A DNA stretch of 64,000 nucleotides, taken from positions 5,394,001 to 5,458,000 of the forward strand of contig NZ_CP023689.1 in assembly GCF_008704715.1 (NCBI RefSeq), written 5' to 3'. Both the position numbers and the translations under genes were made by a program. This DNA is from Streptomyces chartreusis (GTDB lineage: Bacteria; Actinomycetota; Actinomycetes; Streptomycetales; Streptomycetaceae). A model generated the notes under the pieces. It had not been told where the DNA came from. It ran no database searches and saw only the letters and a program-made list of their open reading frames with translations. Of this stretch, positions 30,873 through 39,273 are shown one piece after another (position 1 is the stretch's first letter; every line of letters starts with the position of its first letter).

Positions 30873-31463
30873 CTAGTCGCGGGGGAACGTGGCCGTGTCG
30901 AGGGTGAGGTCGAGGAGGGTGTGGGTCAGATCCATCCGCTCGCCGAAGTCGAACCTGGAGTCGGTGCGGTACTCGCCGTCCTTGGGGTCGGAGAAGAGGT
31001 GGCAACGGCCCTGGTAGGGATCGGCGATGAGGTAGACGGGAACCCCGGCGTCCGCGTACGCGGCCTTCTTCGGGCCATAGTCGTTCATGCCGGTCCCGCG
31101 GGAGATGACCTCGGCGACGAACTCGACGTCCTCATGGCGCCAGCCGCGCTCCGGGTCGCGTTCCGCGTCGTCACGCAGCTTCATCACGTCGGGGCAGAAG
31201 CCGTTCTCGAAGCCGGGGAAGTCGATGCGTACATCCGTCTTCACGTTGATGTCCCTGCCGAACCTGTCCTCCAGCGCGTGGATGATCCGGCGAGTGATCT
31301 CCCAGTGCGTGTCCCGCTGCGGCACCATGTGGACGGCCCCCTCGACCACCTCAACTTTGTATCCTTCGGGGACCATCCGCTCAATCAGCTCGAACCATTC
31401 GTCCAAGCGCTTGGTATTGGCGTCGGTATCGGCCATCTCGATCCTGTCTTCCAGGACGGTCAT
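30873..31463 (-). CDS. Uma2-family (DUF820) putative endonuclease
   Basis: 196 residues from ATG 31463. Typical Uma2 fold: an N-terminal helix (DEWFELIERMVPEGYKVEVV), VEGAVHMVPQRDTHWE, then FCPDVMKLRDD and VEFVAEVISRGTGMNDYGPK giving the PD...ExS...K restriction-like site, and VPVYLIADP. Streptomyces genomes carry tens of these; their biology is unclear and they often occur in accessory DNA. AAVSR and similar conserved bases look intact, so the gene is probably functional. Confidence 0.9.
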   Translation of the reverse strand: MTVLEDRIEMADTDANTKRLDEWFELIERMVPEGYKVEVVEGAVHMVPQRDTHWEITRRIIHALEDRFGRDINVKTDVRIDFPGFENGFCPDVMKLRDDAERDPERGWRHEDVEFVAEVISRGTGMNDYGPKKAAYADAGVPVYLIADPYQGRCHLFSDPKDGEYRTDSRFDFGERMDLTHTLLDLTLDTATFPRD

Positions 31464-31588
31464 CGTGGCGCTCCTCCCCGGCTGCTCCTCACGAGTGCGG
31501 CCGCGCGGTACAACGATACGCACAGTGACCGCGACACGGAGAGGAAGCTCACATGCGTCGCGGCCATCGACGATCCCGCCGTCGGCCG

Positions 31589-32278
31589 TCAGACGGAGTC
31601 GGCCTCGTACGGCTCGCCCAGGTCCCACGCCTGGTACATCGCCTCCGCGAAGCCCTGGGCGATCTTGTGCTCGCCGGTCGTGTTGGGGTGTGTGCCGTCG
31701 TAGGTGTCGAGGTGGATGTCGTACGAGAGGGGCGGGGAGGCCAGGAGCAGTGGGGAGCGGGGCTCGTCCAGGTCTGCGACCGTCTTCGCCAGCAGTTCGT
31801 TGAAGCGGGCGACCTCGGCGGCGAAGGGCGCGTCCGACTCGGCGCGCACGTTCGGGATCACCGGCATCACCACCATCCGCACACGCGGATTCGCCGCCCG
31901 CGCCGCGGCCACGAAGTCCCGCGCGTTGTCCGCCGTCTGCTCCGCGTTGGTGTAGAAGCCCAGGTCGATCAGGCCCAGCGAGACCAGCAGCACGTCGGCC
32001 CGGCACGAGCGCACCGCCTCGCCGATCAGCGGCCCCATGTGCAGCCAGCCCTCGCCCCAGCCGGCCAGATGGGCACGGGGGAACGCCGGGTCGCAGTCGG
32101 CGTACTCGTAGGACGTCGGCGCGTCCGCCGCCTTGTCGTACAGCGTCTCGCGCGGCCCGACGAGGGCGAAGGGACCGCCGTAGGTGTCGCGCAGGTGCTG
32201 CCACATGCGGTAGCGCCACGTGTGTTCGCCGGCGCTGCCGATGGTCATGGAGTCGCCGACGGGCATGAACCTGAGCAT
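31589..32278 (-). CDS. SGNH/GDSL hydrolase
   Basis: 229 residues from ATG 32278. Block I MPVGDSMTIGSAGE with the nucleophile Ser, block II GWGEGWLH, block III GLIDLGF in place of GxND, and block V DGTHPNTTGEHKIA with the catalytic Asp-His. No signal peptide, so cytoplasmic. Block III lacks the usual Asn of GxND; this is seen in some Streptomyces members. Substrate unknown, probably an ester or acetyl group. Confidence 0.9.
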   Translation of the reverse strand: MLRFMPVGDSMTIGSAGEHTWRYRMWQHLRDTYGGPFALVGPRETLYDKAADAPTSYEYADCDPAFPRAHLAGWGEGWLHMGPLIGEAVRSCRADVLLVSLGLIDLGFYTNAEQTADNARDFVAAARAANPRVRMVVMPVIPNVRAESDAPFAAEVARFNELLAKTVADLDEPRSPLLLASPPLSYDIHLDTYDGTHPNTTGEHKIAQGFAEAMYQAWDLGEPYEADSV

Positions 32279-32377
32279 CCGCTCATGATGGACGATCGCT
32301 ACCTGTCGGTAGTGGCGGGCGGGGTGTGAAGCCTGCCACGCCGCCCGAACGGTCGGAGCGGATGGCAGGCTTGGGGC

Positions 32378-33346
32378 ATGCGCCGACCGCTCGCCATTCT
32401 CGCCGGAGTCCTGCTCACGGGTGCCTTCACCCTGCCCGCCTCGGCCGCCCCCGGGGACGAGGACTTCACGATCAAGGACCCCCGCATCACGGAGTCCAGC
32501 GGCCTGGCCGCCTCACGTCAGCACCCGGGCATCTACTGGACGCACAACGACCAGGACACCGGCGCCTATCTCTACGCAGTGGACAGCAGCACCGGCGAGA
32601 CCGTCGCGACGATCACCATGACGGGCGTCGGCACCCCGCGCGACGTGGAGGCGATCTCCATGGGCCCGGACAACCAGCTCTACGTCGGCGACATCGGCGA
32701 CAACGACGGTGTGCAGTGGCCGTACGTCTGGATCTACCGCCTGCCCGAGCCCAAGACGCTCAAGGACCAGACGATCAAGGCCACTCAGTACGTCGTGAAG
32801 TACACCGACGGCACCCGCGACGCCGAGTCGATGGTCGTGCACCCCAGGACCGGGCGGGTCTACATCATCGACAAGCACGAGGACGGCGGGCACCTGTACG
32901 AGGGTCCGGCCGAGCTCTCCCCGTCCGGCACGAACGTCTTCAAACCCACCGTCCCCGTCGACATGTGGGCCACCGACGCCGCCTTCTCCCCGGACGGCCG
33001 CACCCTCGCCGTACGCGGCTATCTCGGCGGCATCGCGTACGACTGGAACGGCGGCAAGCTCAAGCGGCTGGAGCGCATCAGCGTGCCGCTGGGCCAGGGC
33101 GAGTCCGCCAGCTACTCGCCCGACGGCAGCAAGCTCATGCTCGGCATGGAGGGCGCCGGCAGCGCAGTCGTCGCCGAGGACGCCCCCGGCGCCGCGGGAT
33201 CCTCCGACTCCGCCACGGGCAGCGGCAGTTCGGCCTCCGGGGACGACGGCGACGCCTCCGGCAGCAACCTCAAGGTAGGCGCCATCGCCCTGGGAGCCGC
33301 CTGCGTCGTACTGTTCGCGCTGCGCCGGTTGTTCCGGCGGAGGTGA
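32378..33346 (+). CDS. Secreted, C-terminally anchored beta-propeller-like protein
   Basis: 322 residues from ATG 32378. Signal peptide with cleavage after ASAA (residue 24). The body (35-260) has repeated strand motifs typical of propellers: PGIYWTHNDQDTGAYLYAVD, QLYVGDIGDNDGVQWPYVWI, GRVYIIDKHEDGGHLYEGP, DAAFSPDGRTLAVRGY. A Ser/Gly/Asp-rich spacer (about 262-298) leads to a membrane helix (VGAIALGAACVVLFALR) with RRLFRRR at the end. An extracellular sensor or binding role is plausible; no enzymatic motif is visible. Confidence 0.8.
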   Translation: MRRPLAILAGVLLTGAFTLPASAAPGDEDFTIKDPRITESSGLAASRQHPGIYWTHNDQDTGAYLYAVDSSTGETVATITMTGVGTPRDVEAISMGPDNQLYVGDIGDNDGVQWPYVWIYRLPEPKTLKDQTIKATQYVVKYTDGTRDAESMVVHPRTGRVYIIDKHEDGGHLYEGPAELSPSGTNVFKPTVPVDMWATDAAFSPDGRTLAVRGYLGGIAYDWNGGKLKRLERISVPLGQGESASYSPDGSKLMLGMEGAGSAVVAEDAPGAAGSSDSATGSGSSASGDDGDASGSNLKVGAIALGAACVVLFALRRLFRRR

Positions 33347-33437
33347 TGACGCAGGTGAGACGCGGGCGGTCGGGTGGTGCCTGATAGCGTCGGCGGGCCC
33401 GGCCGTCGATCTTGCCCGAAGGAACTTCCCGCTCCCC

Positions 33438-34064
33438 ATGGACAGTCCGCCCCCGGCCCCCGACGTCGCGCAGGTGCTCCGGCACAACCGCACGCTGGTG
33501 TACCGGCACTTGGCCACGCGCCTCGCACTGGCCGCCGCCCTGTTCGCCGTCCCGTTCGCCGCACACGGCGTCGGCTATGACGCCGCCCTCCCCGCGTTCG
33601 GCATCCCGGCCGCCTTCTTCGTGCTGATCTTCCTGTTGCTGCGGCTGCGCCACGGGTCGCGGATGAAGGTGTGCGCGAAGGTGCTGCACACCTACCCCCT
33701 GGAGTACCGCAACCGGGTCGTCCGCAAGGGCTCCCGGTGGATGTACCTCGGCACGGTGCACACCGTCCGGCTCACGGTGCGCGGGCAGCACGGCGCGCCT
33801 TCGCTGCGCGCGCTGAGCGCCTCGACGAGGCGCCGCTGGCCGAAGGAGGCCGAGCAGGGCGGCGCCTGGTTCGCCGGTGACCCGGCCTTCGGCGGCGTCA
33901 TGGTCCTGCCGGAGAGCCATGACATGTTCTTCGTGCAGCCCGCCGACTGGCAGGAGTACGAGCAGGAGCGCGCCCTGGCCGAGCCGCGGCGCCGGGACCT
34001 TGCCGAACAGGCGGGAATCTCCGCCCTGTTGGAGAAGGAACCGAACATCATGGTGGGCGGATGA
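33438..34064 (+). CDS. Membrane protein with cytoplasmic tail
   Basis: 208 residues from ATG 33438. Two membrane helices (about 27-45 and 50-69), then a basic segment RLRHGSRMKVCAKVLHTYPL and a beta-rich tail (YLGTVHTVRLTVRGQHGAP ... FAGDPAFGGVMVLPESHDMF). No recognised family. The stop and the next start overlap as ATGA, so the two are coupled. Confidence 0.65.
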   Translation: MDSPPPAPDVAQVLRHNRTLVYRHLATRLALAAALFAVPFAAHGVGYDAALPAFGIPAAFFVLIFLLLRLRHGSRMKVCAKVLHTYPLEYRNRVVRKGSRWMYLGTVHTVRLTVRGQHGAPSLRALSASTRRRWPKEAEQGGAWFAGDPAFGGVMVLPESHDMFFVQPADWQEYEQERALAEPRRRDLAEQAGISALLEKEPNIMVGG

Positions 34065-34612
34065 AGCGCGTCCTCGGGTGGGTGTGCGGTGTCGCCCTGG
34101 CCCTCGTGACCGGCCTGTGGTGGGTCACGGCGACCTCCGACCTCGCCCTGTCCGCCGGGCTGTACGGCACCCCCGGCACCTACAAGGTAGACAGCTGCTA
34201 CGACGCCAACCCTTACGGGAAGAACTCCCGTTACGACTGCGACGGGGACTTCACCCCGGACGGCGGCACCGCCGGCGATGCCGACTCCGTGACCTTGAGG
34301 GACACCGGGCGCGACTACGCGGACGGAACCGAGTTCGACGCGCGGCACGGGGTTGCCTCCGAGACGGTCCAGCGGGTCGGGTTCTGGGGCGTCGTGGGCG
34401 AGCTCTGGCAGGTGGCGATCTGTGTGACCGTCCTCGCGATCCTCGGATACCAGGCGATCAAGCCACGTGGACAGGCCGCCCGCCGTGAAAGCCACCGCCG
34501 GGAGCCGTCGAGGCGCCAGACCGTGGCCGACCGGGTGGGGTACGCCGTCCTGGTCGCCGTCCCGGTGGGTCTCCTGAGCTGGATCGCCATGATTGCGGAA
34601 CCGACGTCGTAG
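34061..34612 (+). CDS. Three-helix membrane protein with extracytoplasmic cysteine loop
   Basis: 183 residues from ATG 34061. A helix at 6-24 is followed by a loop with two cysteines (VDSCYDANPYGKNSRYDCDG) and an acidic stretch, then helices at about 113-131 and 158-177. The loop cysteines probably form a disulphide outside the membrane. I do not recognise the family. Coupled to the upstream gene by a 4-base overlap, so the two products likely act together. Confidence 0.65.
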   Translation: MKRVLGWVCGVALALVTGLWWVTATSDLALSAGLYGTPGTYKVDSCYDANPYGKNSRYDCDGDFTPDGGTAGDADSVTLRDTGRDYADGTEFDARHGVASETVQRVGFWGVVGELWQVAICVTVLAILGYQAIKPRGQAARRESHRREPSRRQTVADRVGYAVLVAVPVGLLSWIAMIAEPTS

Positions 34613-34658
34613 GGCCTGTCGGCAGGCCGCAGCTGTACGGCTGTGTCCCGTCAGCGGG

Positions 34659-35438
34659 CTACGCCTCGTCCGCGCGGCGCGCGACGAAGGTCTCCAGGCC
34701 GTCCAGGATGCGCTGCAGGCCGAACTCGAAGTGGTCGAAGTCGGGGCCCCAGGTGTTCTCGTCCAGGGACGCCATGAGGGGGAAGCGGCCGGAGGCCAGG
34801 ACCTTCTCCAGCATCGGGGTCTGGGCCTCCCAGAACTCCGTGTCCGTCAGGCCCGTCCGGCGCTCCGCGTCCAGCTGGTACAGCTGGGTGCGCGCGGCCC
34901 CGACGACGTACCCGTCGATCATGATGATCGCCGAGACCAGCTCGGGGTCGGACAGCCCCATCGGCTTGATCCGGGTGAGCACCTTCTCCATGCCGTCGAG
35001 GGCGCTCGGGCCGAGGATCGGCCGGGACTGGTTGACCTGGAGCAGCCAGGGGTGGCGCTGGTACAGGGCGAGGGTCGCGCGCCCCATGGCCGCGAGCGCC
35101 GAACGCCAGCTGCCGTCGCCGAGGTCGGCCGGGTTCTCCGAGGGCCGCTGGACGCGGTCCAGCATCAGGTCGAGCAGCTCGGCCTTGCCGGGGAGATAGC
35201 GGTACAGCGACATCGTGCCGGTGCCCAGTTCGGCCGCGACCCGGCGCATCGACACCGACTCCAGCCCCTCGGCGTCCGCGACCCCGACGGCCGCCTCCAC
35301 GATCTGGTCCAGCGTCAGCGTCGGCTTGGGCCCGCGGCTCGGCCGCCGGCCGGTGTCCCACAGCAGCTCCAACGTGCGGACGATGTCGCCGCTGCCGCTG
35401 GTCTCCGTACCGCTGGTGCCGCCCTTGCCGCTCGTCAT
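34659..35438 (-). CDS. TetR-family regulator of adjacent exporter
   Basis: 259 residues from ATG 35438. HTH region TLDQIVEAAVGVADAEGLES / VSMRRVAAELGTGTMSLYRYL is the TetR N-terminal DNA-binding domain, after a 40-residue disordered lead-in. The C-terminal half fits the TetR_C_11/TetR-like ligand domain common to daunorubicin-type exporter regulators (YVVGAARTQLYQ, FEFGLQRILDGLETFV). Divergent from the ABC exporter, with a pair of repeats between them that is probably its operator. Confidence 0.92.
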   Translation of the reverse strand: MTSGKGGTSGTETSGSGDIVRTLELLWDTGRRPSRGPKPTLTLDQIVEAAVGVADAEGLESVSMRRVAAELGTGTMSLYRYLPGKAELLDLMLDRVQRPSENPADLGDGSWRSALAAMGRATLALYQRHPWLLQVNQSRPILGPSALDGMEKVLTRIKPMGLSDPELVSAIIMIDGYVVGAARTQLYQLDAERRTGLTDTEFWEAQTPMLEKVLASGRFPLMASLDENTWGPDFDHFEFGLQRILDGLETFVARRADEA

Positions 35439-35469
35439 GCACTTCAGCTTAAGTCCTCCGGGAAAAACT

Positions 35470-35503
35470 GGGTACGGTGTACGCGCAATCGGGTACGGTG
35501 TAC
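35470..35503 (+). promoter_or_regulatory. Tandem operator repeats between tetR and ABC exporter
   Basis: GGGTACGGTGTAC occurs at 35470-35482 and again at 35491-35503, starting 21 bases apart, two helical turns. Each copy contains the palindrome GTAC-GGT-GTAC. Position and spacing fit dimers of the TetR protein bound side by side over both promoters. Confidence 0.72.
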
Positions 35504-35525
35504 TCAGTTACCGAAAGGGGGACCC

Positions 35526-36572
35526 ATGGAGCACGGACACGACGACGGATACGCGGTACTCGCCGAGGGGTTGGAGAAGCGCTACGGCGACAAACGCGCC
35601 CTCGACGGCTTCGACCTGGCCGTCCGCGAGGGCACGGTGCACGGCCTGCTCGGCCCGAACGGCGCCGGCAAGACCACCGCCGTACGCATCCTGTCCACGC
35701 TGGTCAGGCTGGACGGGGGCCGGGCGAGCGTGGCCGGACTCGACGTGGCCCGGCAGTCGCGCGAGGTACGGGCACGCATCGGACTCACCGGGCAGTACGC
35801 CGCCGTGGACGAGGTGCTCACCGGCCGGCAGAACCTGGAGATGTTCGGCCGGCTCTTCCATCTGGGCGGCAGGCGGGCCAAGTTGCGCGCCACCGAGCTG
35901 CTGGACCAGTTCGACCTGACCGACGCCGCCGACAAGGGCGTCGGCGGCTACAGCGGCGGCATGCGGCGCCGCCTCGACCTCGCCGCCTCGATGATCCTCG
36001 CGCCGGCCGTGCTGTTCCTGGACGAGCCGACGACCGGGCTCGACCCGCGCAGCCGCGGTGAGGTCTGGGAGTCCGTACGGGCGTTGGTGGCGAGCGGCAC
36101 GACCGTACTGCTGACCACGCAGTATCTGGAGGAGGCCGACAAGCTGGCCTCCCAGATCACCGTCATCGACCAGGGGCGGAGCATCGCCGACGACACCCCG
36201 GACGGGCTGAAGAACCTCGTCGGCGGCGACCGTATCGAGGTCGTGGTCGCGGAGCGGTCCGACATCCCGCGGGTGGCGAAGGTGGTCGCCCGGGTCTCGG
36301 ACGGCGAACCCGAGTCGGAGGAGGGCGAGTTGCGGGTGCACGCGCCCGTCATCGACCGGGTGTCCGCCCTGACGGAGGTCGCCCGCACCCTCCAGGACGA
36401 GGGCGTCCAGGTCGAGGACATCGGGCTGCGCAGGCCGAGCCTCGACGACGTGTTCCTGCGGCTGACCGGGCACCGCGCCGAGAAGGCGGACGGGGCGGGG
36501 GAGTCGGGGAACGCCGGGAGTGCCGGCAAGGCCGAGCAGGCCGTCGACACCGAGAAGGGGGCCGTCGTATGA
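35526..36572 (+). CDS. DrrA-type ABC exporter ATPase
   Basis: 348 residues from ATG 35526, after AAAGGGGG. Walker A GPNGAGKTT, Q-loop TGQYAAVDEVLTGRQNL, signature YSGGMRRRLDLAA, Walker B VLFLDEPTTGLD and switch LLTTQYLEEAD. It keeps the DrrA/daunorubicin C-terminal domain (GDRIEVVVAERSDI ... PSLDDVFLRLTGH) and then a 30-residue Ala/Gly/Glu tail. Coupled by ATGA overlap to its permease. An antibiotic or toxic-metabolite exporter is likely from family. Confidence 0.94.
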   Translation: MEHGHDDGYAVLAEGLEKRYGDKRALDGFDLAVREGTVHGLLGPNGAGKTTAVRILSTLVRLDGGRASVAGLDVARQSREVRARIGLTGQYAAVDEVLTGRQNLEMFGRLFHLGGRRAKLRATELLDQFDLTDAADKGVGGYSGGMRRRLDLAASMILAPAVLFLDEPTTGLDPRSRGEVWESVRALVASGTTVLLTTQYLEEADKLASQITVIDQGRSIADDTPDGLKNLVGGDRIEVVVAERSDIPRVAKVVARVSDGEPESEEGELRVHAPVIDRVSALTEVARTLQDEGVQVEDIGLRRPSLDDVFLRLTGHRAEKADGAGESGNAGSAGKAEQAVDTEKGAVV

Positions 36573-37390
36573 CCGCCGTCGACCTGACCGTCCCGGCCAC
36601 CCGCAGCCGTACGTACTGGGCGCTCGCCGATGTGTGGAACATCGTCCGGCGCGGCCTCACCCACTACCAGCGCCAGCCGGTCAACATCGCCTGGCAGCTT
36701 GGCTTCCCGATCCTGTCCGTCCTCCTCTACGGCTATGTCTTCGGCAGCGCGATGAAGGTGCCGGGCGGCGGGGACTACAAGGACTTCCTGATGCCGGGCA
36801 TGTTCGTGATGACCATGGCCTTCGGCTTCATCAACACCGCGACGGTCGTCGTCTACGACTCGACCAAGGGCGTCATCGACCGCTTCCGCTCGATGCCGAT
36901 GTCCTCGTCCGCGGTGGTCGCCGGGCGCGGGGTGACGGATCTGATCATCGCCTGCGCGGAGTTGGCGATCATGATGCTGACCGCCTTCGCGATGGGCTGG
37001 CGCCCGGACGGCGGATTCGGCTTCCTCGGCGCGTTCGGGCTGCTGCTGTGGCTGCGGTTCGCGCTGATCTGGATCGGGGTGTGGCTGGGCCTGCTGGTGC
37101 CGAACCCGGAGGCGGCGGGCGGACTGTTCGCCGTGGCCTTCCCGCTGACGATGATCTCCAGCATCTTCGTCGCGCCGCAGCTGATGCCGGACTGGCTGGG
37201 CTGGGTGGCGGCCTGGAACCCCATCTCGTCCACCGCCGCGGCCGCCCGCGACCTGTTCGGGACGCCGGTCGGGGGCGGGGACTCCTGGGTCGAGCAGCAC
37301 GCGCTGCTGATGGCCGGGGTGTGGCCGGTGATCCTCACGGCGATCTTCCTGCCGCTGGCGGTACGGAGGTTCCAGAAGCTGAGCCGGTGA
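36569..37390 (+). CDS. DrrB-type ABC exporter permease
   Basis: 273 residues from ATG 36569. Six membrane helices of the ABC-2 type. Family phrases: RRGLTHYQRQPVNIAWQLGF, DFLMPGMFVMTMAFGF, GVIDRFRSMPMSSSAVVAGR, and the helix-4 GLLVPNPEAAGGLFAVAFPL. The EA helix (DRFRSMPMSS) contacts the ATPase. Forms an exporter with the preceding gene. Confidence 0.94.
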   Translation: MTAVDLTVPATRSRTYWALADVWNIVRRGLTHYQRQPVNIAWQLGFPILSVLLYGYVFGSAMKVPGGGDYKDFLMPGMFVMTMAFGFINTATVVVYDSTKGVIDRFRSMPMSSSAVVAGRGVTDLIIACAELAIMMLTAFAMGWRPDGGFGFLGAFGLLLWLRFALIWIGVWLGLLVPNPEAAGGLFAVAFPLTMISSIFVAPQLMPDWLGWVAAWNPISSTAAAARDLFGTPVGGGDSWVEQHALLMAGVWPVILTAIFLPLAVRRFQKLSR

Positions 37391-37547
37391 CGGCCGGCGC
37401 ATCGAGTGACGCGGAGGGCCGGTCGACGCGCCGAGTGGCGCGGAGGCCGGCCCGTCGTACGGAGGGGCAGGGGGCGGCCGCTGCATCAAGTGACGCCGGG
37501 GCTCTTGACGTGTTCATGCGACCTGACTTCCATGGGAGGTGCGGGAT

Positions 37548-37563
37548 GTGGGAGCGCTCCCAC
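37548..37563 (+). promoter_or_regulatory. CebR/CelR-type operator upstream of cellulase
   Basis: GTGGGAGCGCTCCCAC, a perfect 16-base palindrome containing TGGGAGCGCTCCCA, the sequence described for the cellobiose-responsive repressors CebR (Streptomyces) and CelR (Thermobifida). It lies 39 bases before the GH5 start. The cebR gene itself is not in this window. Confidence 0.92.
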
Positions 37564-37601
37564 TCGTTCCGGACCCGCGCCTCCCGAGAGGAAGCAGCGA
37601 C

Positions 37602-39149
37602 ATGTTCGGCAGCTTGCGAAGAGCGCTGTGTGCGGTGGCGGCGGGGATTCTGTTACCGCTGGCGGGGGCCGGTGTGCAGCCGGCAGGTGCGGCGGAGCCC
37701 GGCGCCGGCGGGCGGACGGTCCGTGCGGCGGAGGCCGGCGCCGGCTACTGGCACACCAGCGGCCGGCAGATCCTGGATGCCGCCGGGCAGCCGGTCCGGG
37801 TCGCCGGGATCAACTGGTTCGGCTTCGAGACCGGCAACAACGTCGTGCACGGCCTCTGGTCACGCGACTACAAGAGCATGATCGACCAGATGAGGTCGCT
37901 GGGCTACAACACGATCCGCATCCCCTTCAGCGACGACATCCTCAAGAGCTCCACCGTCCCGAACAGCATCGACTTCTCCGGCGGCAAGAACGCCGACCTC
38001 CAGGGGCTGGGCTCGCTCGGCGTCCTGGACAGGATCGTGGCGTACGCCGGCCAGAGCGGCCTGAAGGTCGTGCTCGACCGGCACCGCCCGGACGCGGGAG
38101 GCCAGTCGGCGCTCTGGTACACGGCCGCGGTGCCCGAGTCGACCTGGATCGCCAACCTCAAGGCGCTGGCGACGCGTTACAAGGGTCAGGACACCGTCGT
38201 AGGCATCGACCTGCACAACGAGCCGCACGATCCGGCCTGCTGGGGGTGCGGCGACACCGCGCGCGACTGGCGCCTGGCGGCCCAGCGGGCGGGCAACGCG
38301 GTGCTGTCCGTCAACCCCGACCTGCTGATCTTCGTGGAGGGCGTCCAGACCTTCAACGGTGTCTCCGGCTGGTGGGGCGGCAACCTCATGGGCGTCGCGC
38401 AGTACCCGGTGCAGCTGGACGTGCCGGGCCGGCTCGTGTACTCCGCCCACGACTACGCCACGAGCGTGGCCCAGCAGAGCTGGTTCAGCGACCCCACGTT
38501 CCCCGCCAACATGCCGGGGATCTGGGACAAGTACTGGGGCTACATCTTCAAGCAGAACATCGCCCCCGTGTGGGTCGGCGAGTTCGGTACGACGCTCCAG
38601 TCGACGACGGACCAGAAGTGGCTGGCGGCGCTGGTCGACTACCTGCGGCCGACGTCGACGTACGGCTCCGACTCCTTCCACTGGACCTTCTGGTCCTGGA
38701 ATCCCAACTCCGGTGACACGGGCGGCATCCTCAAGGACGACTGGTCGACGGTGGACACCGCGAAGGACGGCTACCTGACGAGCATCAAGGCTCCGGGCTT
38801 CCCGACGGGCGGCGGAGGCGACCCGGACCCCGACCCCGGTCCCGGCACCGCGGCATGCGCCGCCACCTACACCGTCACCAGCGACTGGGGCGGCGGCTTC
38901 AACGCCGAGGTGAAGGTCACCAACACGGGCACCGCCCCGGTCAACTCCTGGAAGGTCACCTGGACCTGGCCCACCACCCGCCAGATCACGTCCATGTGGA
39001 ACGCGACCCACACCCAGAGCGGCCAGACGGTGACAGCGACCAACGCCACCCACAACGGCACGATCGCGCCGAGCGGTTCAACGACCTTCGGCTTCGGCGG
39101 CACCCCGGGAGGCGGCCCGACACCCACGCTGACCTGCACCACAACATGA
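37602..39149 (+). CDS. Secreted GH5 endoglucanase with CBM2
   Basis: 515 residues from ATG 37602 after GAGAGGAAGC. Signal peptide residues 1-31. GH5 catalytic domain about 46-400: WFGFETGNN at the N-terminus, DRHRPD, DLHNEP with acid/base Glu207 (N206-E207-P208), and WVGEFGT with nucleophile Glu327. A Gly/Asp/Pro linker spans 402-415 and a family 2 cellulose-binding module 416-515 (TYTVTSDWGGGFNAEVKVTN, SWKVTWTW, TATNATHNGTIAPSGSTTFG), bounded by Cys419 and Cys512. Cuts beta-1,4-glucan. Expression is predicted to be released by cellobiose through the operator just upstream. The preceding ABC genes are unrelated. Confidence 0.95.
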   Translation: MFGSLRRALCAVAAGILLPLAGAGVQPAGAAEPGAGGRTVRAAEAGAGYWHTSGRQILDAAGQPVRVAGINWFGFETGNNVVHGLWSRDYKSMIDQMRSLGYNTIRIPFSDDILKSSTVPNSIDFSGGKNADLQGLGSLGVLDRIVAYAGQSGLKVVLDRHRPDAGGQSALWYTAAVPESTWIANLKALATRYKGQDTVVGIDLHNEPHDPACWGCGDTARDWRLAAQRAGNAVLSVNPDLLIFVEGVQTFNGVSGWWGGNLMGVAQYPVQLDVPGRLVYSAHDYATSVAQQSWFSDPTFPANMPGIWDKYWGYIFKQNIAPVWVGEFGTTLQSTTDQKWLAALVDYLRPTSTYGSDSFHWTFWSWNPNSGDTGGILKDDWSTVDTAKDGYLTSIKAPGFPTGGGGDPDPDPGPGTAACAATYTVTSDWGGGFNAEVKVTNTGTAPVNSWKVTWTWPTTRQITSMWNATHTQSGQTVTATNATHNGTIAPSGSTTFGFGGTPGGGPTPTLTCTTT

Positions 39150-39184
39150 ACGAAGGGCGCCCGGCCGTCGCCGGGCGCTTCGTT
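39149..39184 (+). terminator. Terminator after cellulase gene
   Basis: AACGAA (39149-39154) and GCGCCCGGC (39157-39165) pair with GCCGGGCGC (39170-39178) and TTCGTT (39179-39184), with a two-base GG bulge. Starts at the stop codon. Confidence 0.8.
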
Positions 39185-39273
39185 TGTCATAGGCCACCGG
39201 CATGTTCACTCGTATGGCTGAGGCCACCTCGAATGCCCGCGATTGGCGTGTCCGCTTGATTACTTTCCGATAC

